Position numbers and translations under genes: made by a program
DNA from: ZC4RG17 sp036259475
GTDB taxonomy: Bacteria; Actinomycetota; Acidimicrobiia; Spongiisociales; ZC4RG35
Direction of reading: 5' to 3'
Assembly (NCBI GenBank): GCA_036259475.1
Contig: DATABS010000053.1
Span: 1-52,671 of the forward strand
DNA length: 52,671 nucleotides
The notes under the pieces: generated by a model
Told to the model about the DNA's origin: nothing
Seen by the model: the letters and a program-made list of their open reading frames with translations, nothing else
The model's database searches: none
Part shown: piece after piece, positions 15,117 to 22,834 of the stretch
How the letters are laid out: each line of letters begins with the position of its first letter
How positions within the stretch are numbered: position 1 is the stretch's first letter

Positions 15117-15608
15117 TTGACGACACATGAGCATGACGTCGCCCAACGCCGACGCGTTTCGGTGGCACGTGACAATTTCACTTTCGGCCAGGCTGTCGCC
15201 GGGATACTGGGACTTTTGTTGGCCATCGTCGGTGGTGTGGCCATGGCTCGGGTTGGCTTCGACTCCCTCACCGGGGAAACCGCCGAAGTCCTGGGAATTG
15301 GCCACACCCTTGCCCTTGGAATCATCGACCTGGTTGTCGGCCTGTTGTTCCTGAGTGCCGCCTCGACGATGTTCGGCGTCCGCGGCACTCTGATCACTCT
15401 GGGTGGGCTGGCGCTCGCATTCGGCGCCGTCGTCGCCATCGAACCCGACCCATTCGTCGAGTTCCTCGGAGATGGCACTCCACTTGGTCTCGCCTACCTC
15501 ATCGTGGGAGTCATCGCGCTCGTCGCCGGTATGGCAACTCCGACGTACGTCAGCACTGAGTCGACATATCGCGACGAGATCTACGACGAGGATCGCGCCC
15601 ACCACTGA
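15117..15608 (+). CDS. DUF4383-like four-helix membrane protein
   Basis: A 163-aa integral membrane protein with four hydrophobic spans: around AVAGILGLLLAIVGGVAMA, LALGIIDLVVGLLFLSAAS, LITLGGLALAFGAVVAI and GLAYLIVGVIALVAGMA. The layout, with a charged N-terminus, four helices and a polar acidic tail, resembles small actinobacterial membrane proteins of the DUF4383 type. The TTG at 15117 is the best start because GGAGGAG (15105-15111) is five nt upstream; a GTG at 15093 is in frame but lacks an RBS. The function is unknown. It is followed by dps, also on the plus strand. Confidence 0.75.
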   Translation: MTTHEHDVAQRRRVSVARDNFTFGQAVAGILGLLLAIVGGVAMARVGFDSLTGETAEVLGIGHTLALGIIDLVVGLLFLSAASTMFGVRGTLITLGGLALAFGAVVAIEPDPFVEFLGDGTPLGLAYLIVGVIALVAGMATPTYVSTESTYRDEIYDEDRAHH

Positions 15609-15709
15609 CCGGGCGAGATTCCAGACGCCTTCAAAAGCTCTCACAGGCACAAACCCGTTTCCCTTCGGGCACGATGGGTAGGAATCCGACGCGCGAAGAG
15701 AAGGAGATC

Positions 15710-16198
15710 ATGGCCGATTACACGGTTCCCGGCATGAGCCAGCAAGACGCCGATCAGGTGTTGTCGACCCTCTCGGGTCGTCTCGCCTCGCTGCTGGATC
15801 TCTCGCTGACCCTCAAGCACATCCACTGGAACGTGATCGGCGAGGAGTTCATCGCCGTGCACAAGATGCTCGATCCCCAGGTCGACTCCGTCCGGGCCAT
15901 GGTCGACGAGACGGCCGAGCGGATCGCCACCCTGGGGGGCAGCCCGAACGGCACGCCGAAAGCGATCATCGACCAGCGGACCTGGGACGACTACCCACTC
16001 GGCAAGGCCGACGTACTCGAGCATCTCACGGAGCTCGACAAGGTGTACGTCGGCGTGATCCAGGATCATCGCAAGGCCCAAGAAGCGTTCTCCTCCGCCG
16101 ACCCCGTATCCGAAGATCTCATCATCGGTCAGCTGCGCGAACTGGAGCTGTACCACTGGTTCGTGCGGGCTCACCTCGAAAGCACCCGCCGGCGCTGA
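15710..16198 (+). CDS. dps: Dps family ferritin-like DNA-protection protein
   Basis: A 162-aa Dps-type mini-ferritin that oxidises and stores iron in a 12-mer shell and shields DNA from peroxide. The inter-subunit ferroxidase ligands are all present: His39 in HIHWNVIG, His51 and Asp55 in HKMLD, and Asp66 and Glu70 in DETAERIATLGG. The short N-terminus lacks an obvious Lys-rich DNA-binding tail, so iron/peroxide handling may be its main role. ATG at 15710 has AAGGAG (15701-15706) just upstream. A weak hairpin follows the stop. Confidence 0.93.
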   Translation: MADYTVPGMSQQDADQVLSTLSGRLASLLDLSLTLKHIHWNVIGEEFIAVHKMLDPQVDSVRAMVDETAERIATLGGSPNGTPKAIIDQRTWDDYPLGKADVLEHLTELDKVYVGVIQDHRKAQEAFSSADPVSEDLIIGQLRELELYHWFVRAHLESTRRR

Positions 16199-16204
16199 CG
16201 TAGA

Positions 16205-16235
16205 GCTGTACCGGGGGAAACACCCGCGATACAGC
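16205..16235 (+). terminator. weak hairpin after dps
   Basis: GCTGTA (16205-16210) pairs with TACAGC (16230-16235) around a CGGG/CCCG inner stem. There is no U-tract, so termination is uncertain. From here to 16372 nothing else is recognisable. Confidence 0.3.
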
Positions 16236-16372
16236 CGCGTCCCGCCAGGCTGAGGGCCCCTGCCGTCAGACCAGGCTACCTGGCTCTGCGCCCTCCAGCC
16301 GGCCGACGCGCGTCTCTGCCATCTCCCGATTCCGGGACACGACTCCGTCGCTTCGGCCAAATCGGAATTCCC

Positions 16373-16403
16373 TTGACTTCAAGTCGGCTTCAGGTTGTAG
16401 CTT
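16373..16403 (+). promoter_or_regulatory. MerR-family-type promoter with 19-bp spacer
   Basis: TTGACT (16373-16378) and TAGCTT (16398-16403) are separated by 19 bp, longer than sigma-70 promoters tolerate without help and characteristic of MerR-activated promoters. The spacer holds an imperfect dyad, ACTTCAAG against CTTCAGGT (6 of 8 positions symmetric), where a MerR-type dimer would bind. The transcript would start near 16410, ahead of the oxidoreductase gene at 16489. No MerR-type regulator is encoded in the window. Confidence 0.55.
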
Positions 16404-16488
16404 GGGTGACCTCGATGGAACTGAACCCGTCACCGATGAGTTCTTGGTGTGGTCTCGGTCATTCGTCGAGACACTGAGGAGGACACAC

Positions 16489-17838
16489 ATGAACGAATTC
16501 AAAGACATACGCGGCCGCGTGATCCGGCCCGACGACGTCGATTACGACCAGGCCCGCACGATCTTCTATGGGGGCTTCGACCGCCGGCCAGCCGCGATCG
16601 TGAGGCCGGCGGACGTAGACGACGTCGCCCGTGTGGTGACCCTCGCCGCCTCCAAGGGAACCGAACTGGCGGTGAGGAGCGGCGGCCACAGCCTCGCCGG
16701 CCACAGCGTCTCGGAGGGCGGCATCGTCCTCGACCTGCACGACATGCGGCAACTCGATATCGACGTCGACGGAAGAACTGCATGGGCGCAGACGGGTGTG
16801 ACGACGGGCGAATACACGACGGCCGCCGGAGCCCATGGCCTTGCCACCGGCTTCGGTGACACTGGCTCTGTCGGCATCGGCGGTATCACATTGGCCGGTG
16901 GCCTGGGATTCTTGATTCGCAAGCACGGTCTCACCATCGACAACCTCCTCGCCGCCGAGGTAGTGACAGCCGACGGACGCATCCTCCATGCCGACGAAGA
17001 GACCAATCCCGACCTGTTCTGGGCGATCAGGGGGGGTGGCGGCAACTTCGGGGTCGTCACGCGCCTCGAGTTTCGACTCCACGAGGTACCGGAGATCGTC
17101 GGCGGGATGCTGATCTTCCCCGCTTCCCCGGAAGTCGTCTCCGGATTCCTCGCCGAGGCCGACGCCGCCCCCGAGGAACTGTCGACCATCGCCAACGTCA
17201 TGGTGGCGCCTCCCATGCCTTTCCTTCCCGCCGCGGTGCATGGCCGACTCGTCTTGATGGCACTCGTCGCCTTCGCGGGAGATGTGGCGAGCGGGGAAAA
17301 GACCGTCGCCCGGCTTCGCGACCTGGGCGAACCACTGGTGGACATGGTGAAGCCGATGCCTTACCCGGAGCTGTTCTTCGAGCCTGAGGGCGCCGAGGAA
17401 TTCCATCCGACTGCCGCCAGCAAGACGATGTTCCTCGACCGGTTCGACGAGGCGGCGGCTAAGACCGTCATCAGCCATATCGAGAACTCGAGCGCAATGA
17501 TGTCGGCAACGCAGCTCAGGGTGCTGGGCGGAGCCTTCGCCCGGGTACCGGCCGATGCCACCGCGTTTGCACACCGGGATCGCAAGATCATGGCCAACAT
17601 CGCCGCCATGTATATGGACCCGAGCGAGCACTCGACCCATGCGGGATGGGCGGATAATCTCGCCTCGGCGATCCAGGAAGGAAGCGACGACGCGTATGTC
17701 GGGTTCATCGCCGACCAGAGCGAGGAGGCACCGCGTCGGGCGTACCCGGAGCCGACGTGGAGCCGTCTACGCCAGGTGAAGGGCCGTTACGACCCCACCA
17801 ACCTGTTCCGACTCAATCAGAACATCCCGCCGGCGTAG
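16489..17838 (+). CDS. FAD-linked oxidase of the berberine-bridge (BBE)/PCMH family
   Basis: A 449-aa flavoprotein. The FAD-binding PCMH domain shows VRSGGHSLAGHS, whose His is the usual covalent FAD attachment point, then GSVGIGGITLAGGLGFLIRK and GLTIDNLLAAEVVTADG. The Cys used for bicovalent FAD linkage in classic BBE enzymes is absent, so monocovalent attachment is expected. The C-terminal BBE motif is YDPTNLFRLNQNIPP. Members oxidise sugars, alcohols or aromatic substrates with O2 or another acceptor. ATG at 16489 follows GAGGAGG; an open frame upstream to 16402 overlaps the predicted promoter and is unlikely to be translated. The MerR-type promoter suggests induction by a toxic or oxidative signal. 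Confidence 0.9.
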   Translation: MNEFKDIRGRVIRPDDVDYDQARTIFYGGFDRRPAAIVRPADVDDVARVVTLAASKGTELAVRSGGHSLAGHSVSEGGIVLDLHDMRQLDIDVDGRTAWAQTGVTTGEYTTAAGAHGLATGFGDTGSVGIGGITLAGGLGFLIRKHGLTIDNLLAAEVVTADGRILHADEETNPDLFWAIRGGGGNFGVVTRLEFRLHEVPEIVGGMLIFPASPEVVSGFLAEADAAPEELSTIANVMVAPPMPFLPAAVHGRLVLMALVAFAGDVASGEKTVARLRDLGEPLVDMVKPMPYPELFFEPEGAEEFHPTAASKTMFLDRFDEAAAKTVISHIENSSAMMSATQLRVLGGAFARVPADATAFAHRDRKIMANIAAMYMDPSEHSTHAGWADNLASAIQEGSDDAYVGFIADQSEEAPRRAYPEPTWSRLRQVKGRYDPTNLFRLNQNIPPA

Positions 17839-17849
17839 CACCGGCGGGA

Positions 17850-18119
17850 TCACATCCCCGGTTCCTCCATTTCCATCCAACGAAGCGATTTGAATCCCAA
17901 CCGCGCCCCCGTGGGCGACGATGCGATGACGATGACCACAGAGAAGCAGTTCGGGCAACGCACCACGTCGCCGGCCGCTCGATAGACCAGCAGGGAGGCG
18001 ACTGGCCGCACCGACCCGCAGGAGTCGCAGCACGCCCGGTGATGGGTCATCTCCCGACCGAAGAGGTCATGGAACAGACCACCGAGGGCGTTGCCGTCGA
18101 CGTGGGTGTCGGCCGTCAT
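17850..18119 (-). CDS. DUF6510 zinc-ribbon protein
   Basis: An 89-aa protein with a four-cysteine zinc ribbon: CDSC (31-34) and CPNC (55-58) separated by 20 residues. Its N-terminal HVDGNALGGLFHDLFGREMT and the ribbon match the small DUF6510 proteins that accompany molybdopterin/flavin oxidoreductase pairs in actinobacteria. It is last in the operon and its ATG overlaps the stop of the flavin reductase gene by 4 bp. The function is unknown; an assembly or electron-transfer accessory role is inferred from the invariant context. Confidence 0.8.
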   Translation of the reverse strand: MTADTHVDGNALGGLFHDLFGREMTHHRACCDSCGSVRPVASLLVYRAAGDVVRCPNCFSVVIVIASSPTGARLGFKSLRWMEMEEPGM

Positions 18120-18874
18120 GAGGTTCCTCCTGTGGGGCCGAACCGCTCGGTCCTGATCCGGCCGGGATCATGGCCGAGCTGGACGAGGGTCGAGGCGACT
18201 GATTCCACGAAAGCGGTCGGGCCGCACACGAAACAGAGAGGCCGTTCTCCCGGTGACCACGCCACCTCTTCCAGCATCTCTCGGTCGACTCGACGGCTCA
18301 GCCCGGCCCAGCCTTGGGGTTGGGAGCGGGTGAGCGTGTAACGGATGTCCACTCCGTTGGGACCGCCCGCCAGATCGTCCAGCTCACGGCGATAGATGAC
18401 ATCCTCTTCTGACCGGGCAGAGAGCAGCAGCCGAACCGGTTGCTGTGATCCAGAAACCACCTTCGCGCGGATCATGGCCATGAGGGGAACCACACCGCTG
18501 CCGCCGCCGATGAGCTGGAGCGGCTCATTGCCGCCGGGCCTCCACACGAAGTAGCCGCCGACCGGACCGCGGACCTCGAATCGATCTCCCACCCGCAGTT
18601 CGTCGAGCAAGAACGGTGATACCTCGCCACCCTCCACGCGCTCCACCGTCACCTCTAGCCGCGCCCCGTTGGCGGGAGAGGCGAGCGAGTAGCTGCGCTG
18701 GGCTTGATAACCGTCCTCGGCGGTGAGGCGGATATCGATGTGCTGGCCCGCCAGGTGACCCTCCCAGCCGGGGCAGGCCAGACGGATCGTCTTGACCCGG
18801 GGTGTCTCGTCGACGAAGGCGCGGACTTCGGCGACGAGCCACCTCAGTCGCCGCTGTACCGCTGCTCGCGCCAC
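18116..18874 (-). CDS. ferredoxin-NADP reductase-like FAD/NAD-binding oxidoreductase
   Basis: A 252-aa two-domain flavoprotein. The FAD-binding barrel has RSYSL (60-64), the flavin-contacting RxYS motif; the NAD(P)-binding domain has LIGGGSGVVPLMAMI (121-135) and ends with CFVCGPTAFVESV. There is no 2Fe-2S domain, so electrons must pass directly to a partner. The gene overlaps the upstream molybdopterin gene by 31 bp and the DUF6510 gene by 4 bp, which indicates tight co-expression. The inferred role is moving electrons between NAD(P)H and the molybdenum enzyme; the direction cannot be told from sequence. Confidence 0.88.
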   Translation of the reverse strand: MARAAVQRRLRWLVAEVRAFVDETPRVKTIRLACPGWEGHLAGQHIDIRLTAEDGYQAQRSYSLASPANGARLEVTVERVEGGEVSPFLLDELRVGDRFEVRGPVGGYFVWRPGGNEPLQLIGGGSGVVPLMAMIRAKVVSGSQQPVRLLLSARSEEDVIYRRELDDLAGGPNGVDIRYTLTRSQPQGWAGLSRRVDREMLEEVAWSPGERPLCFVCGPTAFVESVASTLVQLGHDPGRIRTERFGPTGGTS

Positions 18875-19449
18875 GGGTCACCGTAGATGTGATAGCCGTA
18901 AGACTCCCAGAATCCGGGTCGGTCCGCCTCAGCCAGTTCTATCTCCTGCACCCACTTGGCGCTCTTCCAGAAGTACAGGTGAGGAACCAGCAGCCGAGCC
19001 GGTCCCCCGTGCTCCGGGGCCAACGGCTCGCCGCCGTAGGCGAACGCGACCCAGGCCTTGCCGTCGACCATGTCTGCCACGGGGACGTTCGTCGTGTAGC
19101 CACCGTAAGACCGGACCAACGCATAGCCCGACGGGCGGTCGACGGATGCCAGAAGGGTGTCGATCGACACTCCCTCCCACACGGTGTCGAGTTTCGACCA
19201 TTTGGTCACACAGTGGATGTCGACAGTCACGGCCTCGACCGGGAGCGCCCGGAACTCCTCCCACGTCCACATTGTCGAGTCGCCCTCCTGAGTCATGAGC
19301 GTGAGACGCCAATCCTCGAGTGGAATCCGAGGGGTAGGGCCGGCGGAGAGCACGGGGAAGTCGGTGGTGACGTACTGACCGGGAGGAACGCGATCCGATG
19401 GTGCCTCGTCGCGGCGGCGTCCTTTGAAACCCCTCGTGACGAAACTCAT
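18844..19449 (-). CDS. molybdopterin-dependent oxidoreductase (sulfite-oxidase/YedY fold)
   Basis: A 201-aa protein of the oxidoreductase molybdopterin-binding family. VTVDIHCVTKWS contains Cys80, the conserved molybdenum ligand; DTVWEGVSIDTLL and YGGYTTNVPVADM, then APEHGGPARLLVPHLYFWKS, are typical pterin-contact regions. It contains only the core domain, with no Tat signal or dimerisation domain, so it is cytoplasmic and small for the family. It heads the operon with the flavin reductase and DUF6510 genes. TACCTT at 19461-19456 (minus) ends six nt before the ATG. It probably reduces an oxidised small molecule or repairs oxidised methionine; the substrate is unknown. Confidence 0.88.
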   Translation of the reverse strand: MSFVTRGFKGRRRDEAPSDRVPPGQYVTTDFPVLSAGPTPRIPLEDWRLTLMTQEGDSTMWTWEEFRALPVEAVTVDIHCVTKWSKLDTVWEGVSIDTLLASVDRPSGYALVRSYGGYTTNVPVADMVDGKAWVAFAYGGEPLAPEHGGPARLLVPHLYFWKSAKWVQEIELAEADRPGFWESYGYHIYGDPWREQRYSGD

Positions 19450-19455
19450 GCCTGA

Positions 19456-19461
19456 AAGGTA
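19456..19461 (-). promoter_or_regulatory. putative -10 element of a leaderless transcript
   Basis: Minus-strand TACCTT ends six nt before the ATG of the molybdopterin gene. Confidence 0.4.
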
Positions 19462-19477
19462 GCGACACCATCGGCCG

Positions 19478-19483
19478 TACGCT
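19478..19483 (+). promoter_or_regulatory. putative -10 element for the SIR2-like gene
   Basis: TACGCT ends eight nt before the ATG at 19492 with no RBS between, within a 42-bp divergent intergenic region. Confidence 0.35.
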
Positions 19484-19491
19484 GGCCGGGA

Positions 19492-20682
19492 ATGGCGGTG
19501 CCTCAGCGTCTCATCGACGAGATCACCGACGGCGACTGCGTCGCCTTCGTTGGAGCAGGATTCACCGCGCCGGTCGTGCCCGAGTGGCGTCAGCTCCTGA
19601 CGGATCTCGCCGACTCCGAGGAGATCGATGCCGAAACCGCCGAAGGTGTCCGGGCACTGATCGAGGCGGGCAGCAACCGGGATCTCGGTGCAGCCGCCCA
19701 GACGATCCGTGACGAGATGGGCGAGGAACGGTTCTTCGCCATCATGCAGGAGCGACTAGCCGATCCTCCGCTCAACGACCCCATGCGGCGCCGTCTCGCC
19801 CTCCTCCACGGCATCCCATTTCGAGCGATCCTCACGACCAACTTCGACGGGGTGCTGGAGGGAGAGGCCCCCAATCGCGAGGCGTACCTGCGTGTCCTGC
19901 GACCGGAGCATCACCGCTGGTGGGATCGGCGCTTCTGGGATGAAGAACGTCGCGGTGCCGCCGTCGTGAAACTGCACGGAACCGTCGAGAAGCCCGATCA
20001 GGTCGTCTTCACCCACCGCGACTACCGCCGACTCTATGCCAGCCCGGCGTACTCGACGTTTCTCCGATCGGTCATGGCCTCGACCACCGTGCTCTATCTG
20101 GGGTTCTCTTTCAGCGACGCCTACCTCAACGAGCTGCGCTCAGAGATCCTGGCTCTGCTCGACCACCGGGGCGGCGACGTTCCGGTGGCCTACGCCATCG
20201 TCAACGACGCCTCGCCAGCAGAAATGAGATACAGCGCCGCCCATGAAGGAATTCACGTCCTCCCCGTCGACACGAAGGGCGGAAGCGACTACTCGGGCTT
20301 CGATGCCTATCTGGCGGAGATACACGACCGGACCAACCCGCGTCAGATCCTCGCCCGCCTCGTGGACGGCCGGCGTATCGTCTGGGTCGGGGAGGATCAT
20401 CCGGGCTTTCGATTCCTCCGGGAAGCCGCCGGGTCAGCCGGCGGCACGACATCCATCGAGACACTCGATGAGCCGGTCGAACACGCCGACCTGACCGTGA
20501 TCCACCATTCCGACACCCGCCTGATCGCCCGGTTCGCTGCGGAAGGATCGGTGGTGGTGTTCATCGACGCAAAGACGCCCTCTGCCCAACGTCGCCTCGA
20601 GGCGATTCGCCGCGGGGCGGGTGGCTATGCCGCCGACTGGCCCGAGCTCCTCCAGGAGGTCCACCGCATCCTTCGCCCCTGA
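19492..20682 (+). CDS. SIR2-like domain protein with C-terminal pseudo-receiver domain
   Basis: A 396-aa protein. Residues 15-215 form a SIR2-like (PF13289-type) domain: the NAD-binding FVGAGFTAP (19-27), TTNFD (115-119), the catalytic His162 in KLHGTVEKPDQVVFTHRDY, and LYLGFSFSD (201-209). Such domains act as NADases in several antiphage systems (ThsA, DSR, AVS types) rather than as deacetylases. Residues about 285-396 resemble a response-regulator receiver fold (RIVWVGEDHPGFRFLRE, ADLTVIHHSD, then a C-terminal helix PELLQEVHRIL), but the phospho-acceptor Asp at the end of strand 3 appears replaced by His. No sensor, nuclease or TIR partner is adjacent. A single-gene defence or NAD-responsive regulator is inferred. 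Confidence 0.82.
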   Translation: MAVPQRLIDEITDGDCVAFVGAGFTAPVVPEWRQLLTDLADSEEIDAETAEGVRALIEAGSNRDLGAAAQTIRDEMGEERFFAIMQERLADPPLNDPMRRRLALLHGIPFRAILTTNFDGVLEGEAPNREAYLRVLRPEHHRWWDRRFWDEERRGAAVVKLHGTVEKPDQVVFTHRDYRRLYASPAYSTFLRSVMASTTVLYLGFSFSDAYLNELRSEILALLDHRGGDVPVAYAIVNDASPAEMRYSAAHEGIHVLPVDTKGGSDYSGFDAYLAEIHDRTNPRQILARLVDGRRIVWVGEDHPGFRFLREAAGSAGGTTSIETLDEPVEHADLTVIHHSDTRLIARFAAEGSVVVFIDAKTPSAQRRLEAIRRGAGGYAADWPELLQEVHRILRP

Positions 20683-20974
20683 ACGGCTCACCCCTTCTCG
20701 GAAACCGGGGCCATCAGTTTGCGACCGCCCTCGTCTAAAGAAGGTTCAGGGGACGGCTGAAACATTCGTTGGACGGTGGCGGTCTGTTTCCGGGCGCTGA
20801 GGTCCAAGGAACGATGGGCCATCTGTCAGCGTCCAAAGAAGCGGAAAGCGGCCGTCGTCGCAGCATCCCACCGGACCTCACCACCGAGCCCGATCGAGCA
20901 ACCAAGCTTGGAACAGGACTCTGACCCAGAGATGTGTGAGGAGAGGCCTTTTCTTTCAGAAATTGTCGGAAGCA

Positions 20975-21001
20975 TGTCGATGGGCCGGCGCCCTGATCGA
21001 C
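20975..21001 (+). promoter_or_regulatory. candidate ECF42-type promoter
   Basis: TGTCGA (20975-20980), a 17-nt spacer and CGAC (20998-21001) match, as I recall it, the promoter reported for ECF42 sigma factors (TGTCGA in -35, CGA/TC in -10). It lies directly upstream of the DGPF gene whose neighbour encodes an ECF42-type sigma factor. Transcription would start near 21008. Confidence 0.6.
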
Positions 21002-21011
21002 GTATACACGA

Positions 21012-21032
21012 GAGGCCGGAAAGGCCGGCCTC
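21012..21032 (+). promoter_or_regulatory. 5'-UTR hairpin before the DGPF gene
   Basis: GAGGCCGG (21012-21019), loop AAAGG, and CCGGCCTC (21025-21032) form a perfect 8-bp stem immediately after the predicted transcript start and just before the GAAGGAAGG ribosome-binding region. It could stabilise the mRNA or modulate translation. Confidence 0.55.
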
Positions 21033-21050
21033 CTGAAGGAAGGAAGAGAG

Positions 21051-21467
21051 ATGCGTGTCATGGTTCTGGTCAAGGCCACCCCCGAGTCCGAGGCGAACTA
21101 CATGCCCACCGAAGAGGAGCTTTCGGAGATGACCGCCTTCAACGAGGAACTCGTCAAGGCAGGAGTGATGCTGGACGGTGAGGGTCTTCACCCCAGCGCC
21201 AACTCCGCCCGCGTCAGCTGGTCGGGTGGCGAGGTGACGGTCACCGACGGCCCGTTCACGGAGGCGAAAGAGCTTGTCGCCGGCTACTGGGTGTGGCAGG
21301 TCCGGTCCCTCGACGAGGCGAAAGAATGGGCGAAGAGGATCCCCAACCTCGGTCGGGACGGCGCGGTGGAGCTGCGGCCCATCTTCGAAGCCGACGACTT
21401 CGGCGAGGCCTACACCCCTGAGATCCGTCAGCGGGAAGACGAGATCCGGCGCCAGACAGCCAAGTAG
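21051..21467 (+). CDS. YCII/DGPF-domain protein
   Basis: A 138-aa YCII-related protein. It starts MRVMVLVKATPESEANYMPT and carries VTVTDGPFTEAKELVAGYWV, the DGPF motif that names the family, with a ferredoxin-like fold expected. DGPF proteins are the standard partners and targets of ECF42 sigma factors; their biochemical activity is not established. GAAGGAAGG at 21035-21043 is a strong RBS, and a promoter matching the ECF42 consensus lies upstream. The sigma gene follows 76 bp downstream on the same strand, so the two probably form an autoregulated unit. Confidence 0.9.
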   Translation: MRVMVLVKATPESEANYMPTEEELSEMTAFNEELVKAGVMLDGEGLHPSANSARVSWSGGEVTVTDGPFTEAKELVAGYWVWQVRSLDEAKEWAKRIPNLGRDGAVELRPIFEADDFGEAYTPEIRQREDEIRRQTAK

Positions 21468-21543
21468 GTCCCTGAGCGGCTGGGAGAGGGTTGCTTCTCC
21501 CGGCCGCTTCCCATTTGCCGCGACGGAGTGCTTTAGTCGCGGG

Positions 21544-22812
21544 GTGACGACGGGGATCCACCGGACGGTCGAAACGGTGTGGCGGATGGAGTCGGCCAAG
21601 CTCGTTGCGGCCGCCGCTCGCATCACCCGAGACGTGGGGGTAGCCGAGGAGCTTGCCCAGGACGCCCTGGTAACGGCCCTCGAGAGATGGCCAGTCGCCG
21701 GAATTCCCGACAAACCGGCCGCCTGGCTGATGGGAACCGTGAAACACAAGGCGATCGACCGGGTGCGCCGCAACGTCACGTATGAGCGGAAGCAAGAGGA
21801 ACTCGCCCGGGAAGAACAAGTTCACAGCGATGACCAGCCCGACTGGGACGAGGCGCTCGACGATCCCATCGGAGACGATCTCCTGCGCCTCATCTTCATC
21901 GCCTGCCATCCGGTCTTGTCCGCCGACGCCCGGGTCGCGTTGACCCTCCGACTGCTGGGCGGGTTGAGCACCGACGAGATCGCTCGCGCGTTTCTCGCCG
22001 CCGAGCCGACCGTGGCTCAGCGCATCGTAAGAGCCAAACGGACTCTGGCCCGCGAGCAGATCCCATTCGAGCTTCCCGAGGAACCGGAGCTCGCCAACCG
22101 TTTGTCGTCGGTGCTCGAGGTCATATACCTCATCTTCAACGAGGGGTACGCCGCCACGTCTGGGGAGCGGTGGTATCGGGGAGAGCTGTGCGACGAGGCG
22201 CTGCGGCTGGGCCGGATCCTGGCGGAGCTGGCTCCTGGCGAGCCGGAGGTGCATGGGCTGGTCGCTCTGATGGAGATACAGGCATCCCGCCTCCGCGCCC
22301 GCACCGACCGTCGGGGCCGGCCAGTGCGCCTCCTCGATCAGGACCGGTCGCGATGGGACCGCCTCTTGATCCGCCGCGGTCTGAAAGCGCTGGAGCGATC
22401 GTGGGCGATGGGCGGCCCACCCGGGCCTTATGCCCTTCAAGCCGCAATCGCCGCCTGTCACGCCCGTGCCCTCACCGCCGAAGAAACCGACTGGATCGAG
22501 ATCGTCCGCCTCTACGAAGAGTTGGCGAGGGTGGCGCCGTCGCCGGTCGTGCAACTCAACCGTGCAGTGGCAGTTGGGATGGCGCAAGGTCCAGCAGCAG
22601 GCCTCGGCCTCGTGGAGCGTCTCGCCGACGAGCCTCTCCTGTCCCAATACCACCTGCTTCCCAGCGTGAGGGGCGACCTGCTGGAGAGGCTCGGTCGCAT
22701 GGAGGATGCGAGCCGCGAGTTCGAGAAGGCTGCTCAGCTCACGCGCAACGAGGCCGAGAAGCAACTTCTCCTCGAGCGGGTCGAGGCCTGTCGAGGACAG
22801 ATCCCGTCCTGA
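21544..22812 (+). CDS. ECF42-type RNA polymerase sigma factor with C-terminal TPR-like extension
   Basis: A 422-aa ECF sigma factor. Region 2 lies at about residues 10-85 (SAKLVAAAARITRDVGVAEE, ALERWPVAGIPDKPAAWLMG) and region 4 at about 115-165 (RVALTLRLLGGLSTDEIARA, EPTVAQRIVRAKRTL). A long helical C-terminal extension follows (about 180-420), with tandem helix pairs such as LARVAPSPVVQLNRAVAVGM and HLLPSVRGDLLERLGRMEDA, typical of ECF42. Family members have no anti-sigma factor and depend on this extension for activity. GTG at 21544 gives the usual family length. Its genetic partner is the DGPF gene directly upstream. Confidence 0.9.
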   Translation: MTTGIHRTVETVWRMESAKLVAAAARITRDVGVAEELAQDALVTALERWPVAGIPDKPAAWLMGTVKHKAIDRVRRNVTYERKQEELAREEQVHSDDQPDWDEALDDPIGDDLLRLIFIACHPVLSADARVALTLRLLGGLSTDEIARAFLAAEPTVAQRIVRAKRTLAREQIPFELPEEPELANRLSSVLEVIYLIFNEGYAATSGERWYRGELCDEALRLGRILAELAPGEPEVHGLVALMEIQASRLRARTDRRGRPVRLLDQDRSRWDRLLIRRGLKALERSWAMGGPPGPYALQAAIAACHARALTAEETDWIEIVRLYEELARVAPSPVVQLNRAVAVGMAQGPAAGLGLVERLADEPLLSQYHLLPSVRGDLLERLGRMEDASREFEKAAQLTRNEAEKQLLLERVEACRGQIPS

Positions 22813-22820
22813 GAGAGTCA

Positions 22821-22826
22821 TAACAT
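22821..22826 (+). promoter_or_regulatory. putative -10 element for the GNAT gene
   Basis: TAACAT is five nt before a GTG (22832) and eight before the ATG at 22835. It decides the start chosen for the acetyltransferase. Confidence 0.35.
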
Positions 22827-22834
22827 CAGCGGTG

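Larger units (their letters stand above)
20683..21050 (+). other. intergenic region upstream of the DGPF gene
   Basis: This 368-bp stretch has no convincing gene; short frames on both strands lack family signal and start sites. Its last 80 bp contain an ECF42-type promoter and a 5'-UTR hairpin, listed separately. The first 250 bp hold nothing I recognise. Confidence 0.6.

Noticed and set aside
20826..21779. 317-aa open frame on the minus strand over the DGPF region
   Set aside because: Overlaps the DGPF gene and the start of the ECF42 gene in antisense; no family signal and no RBS.
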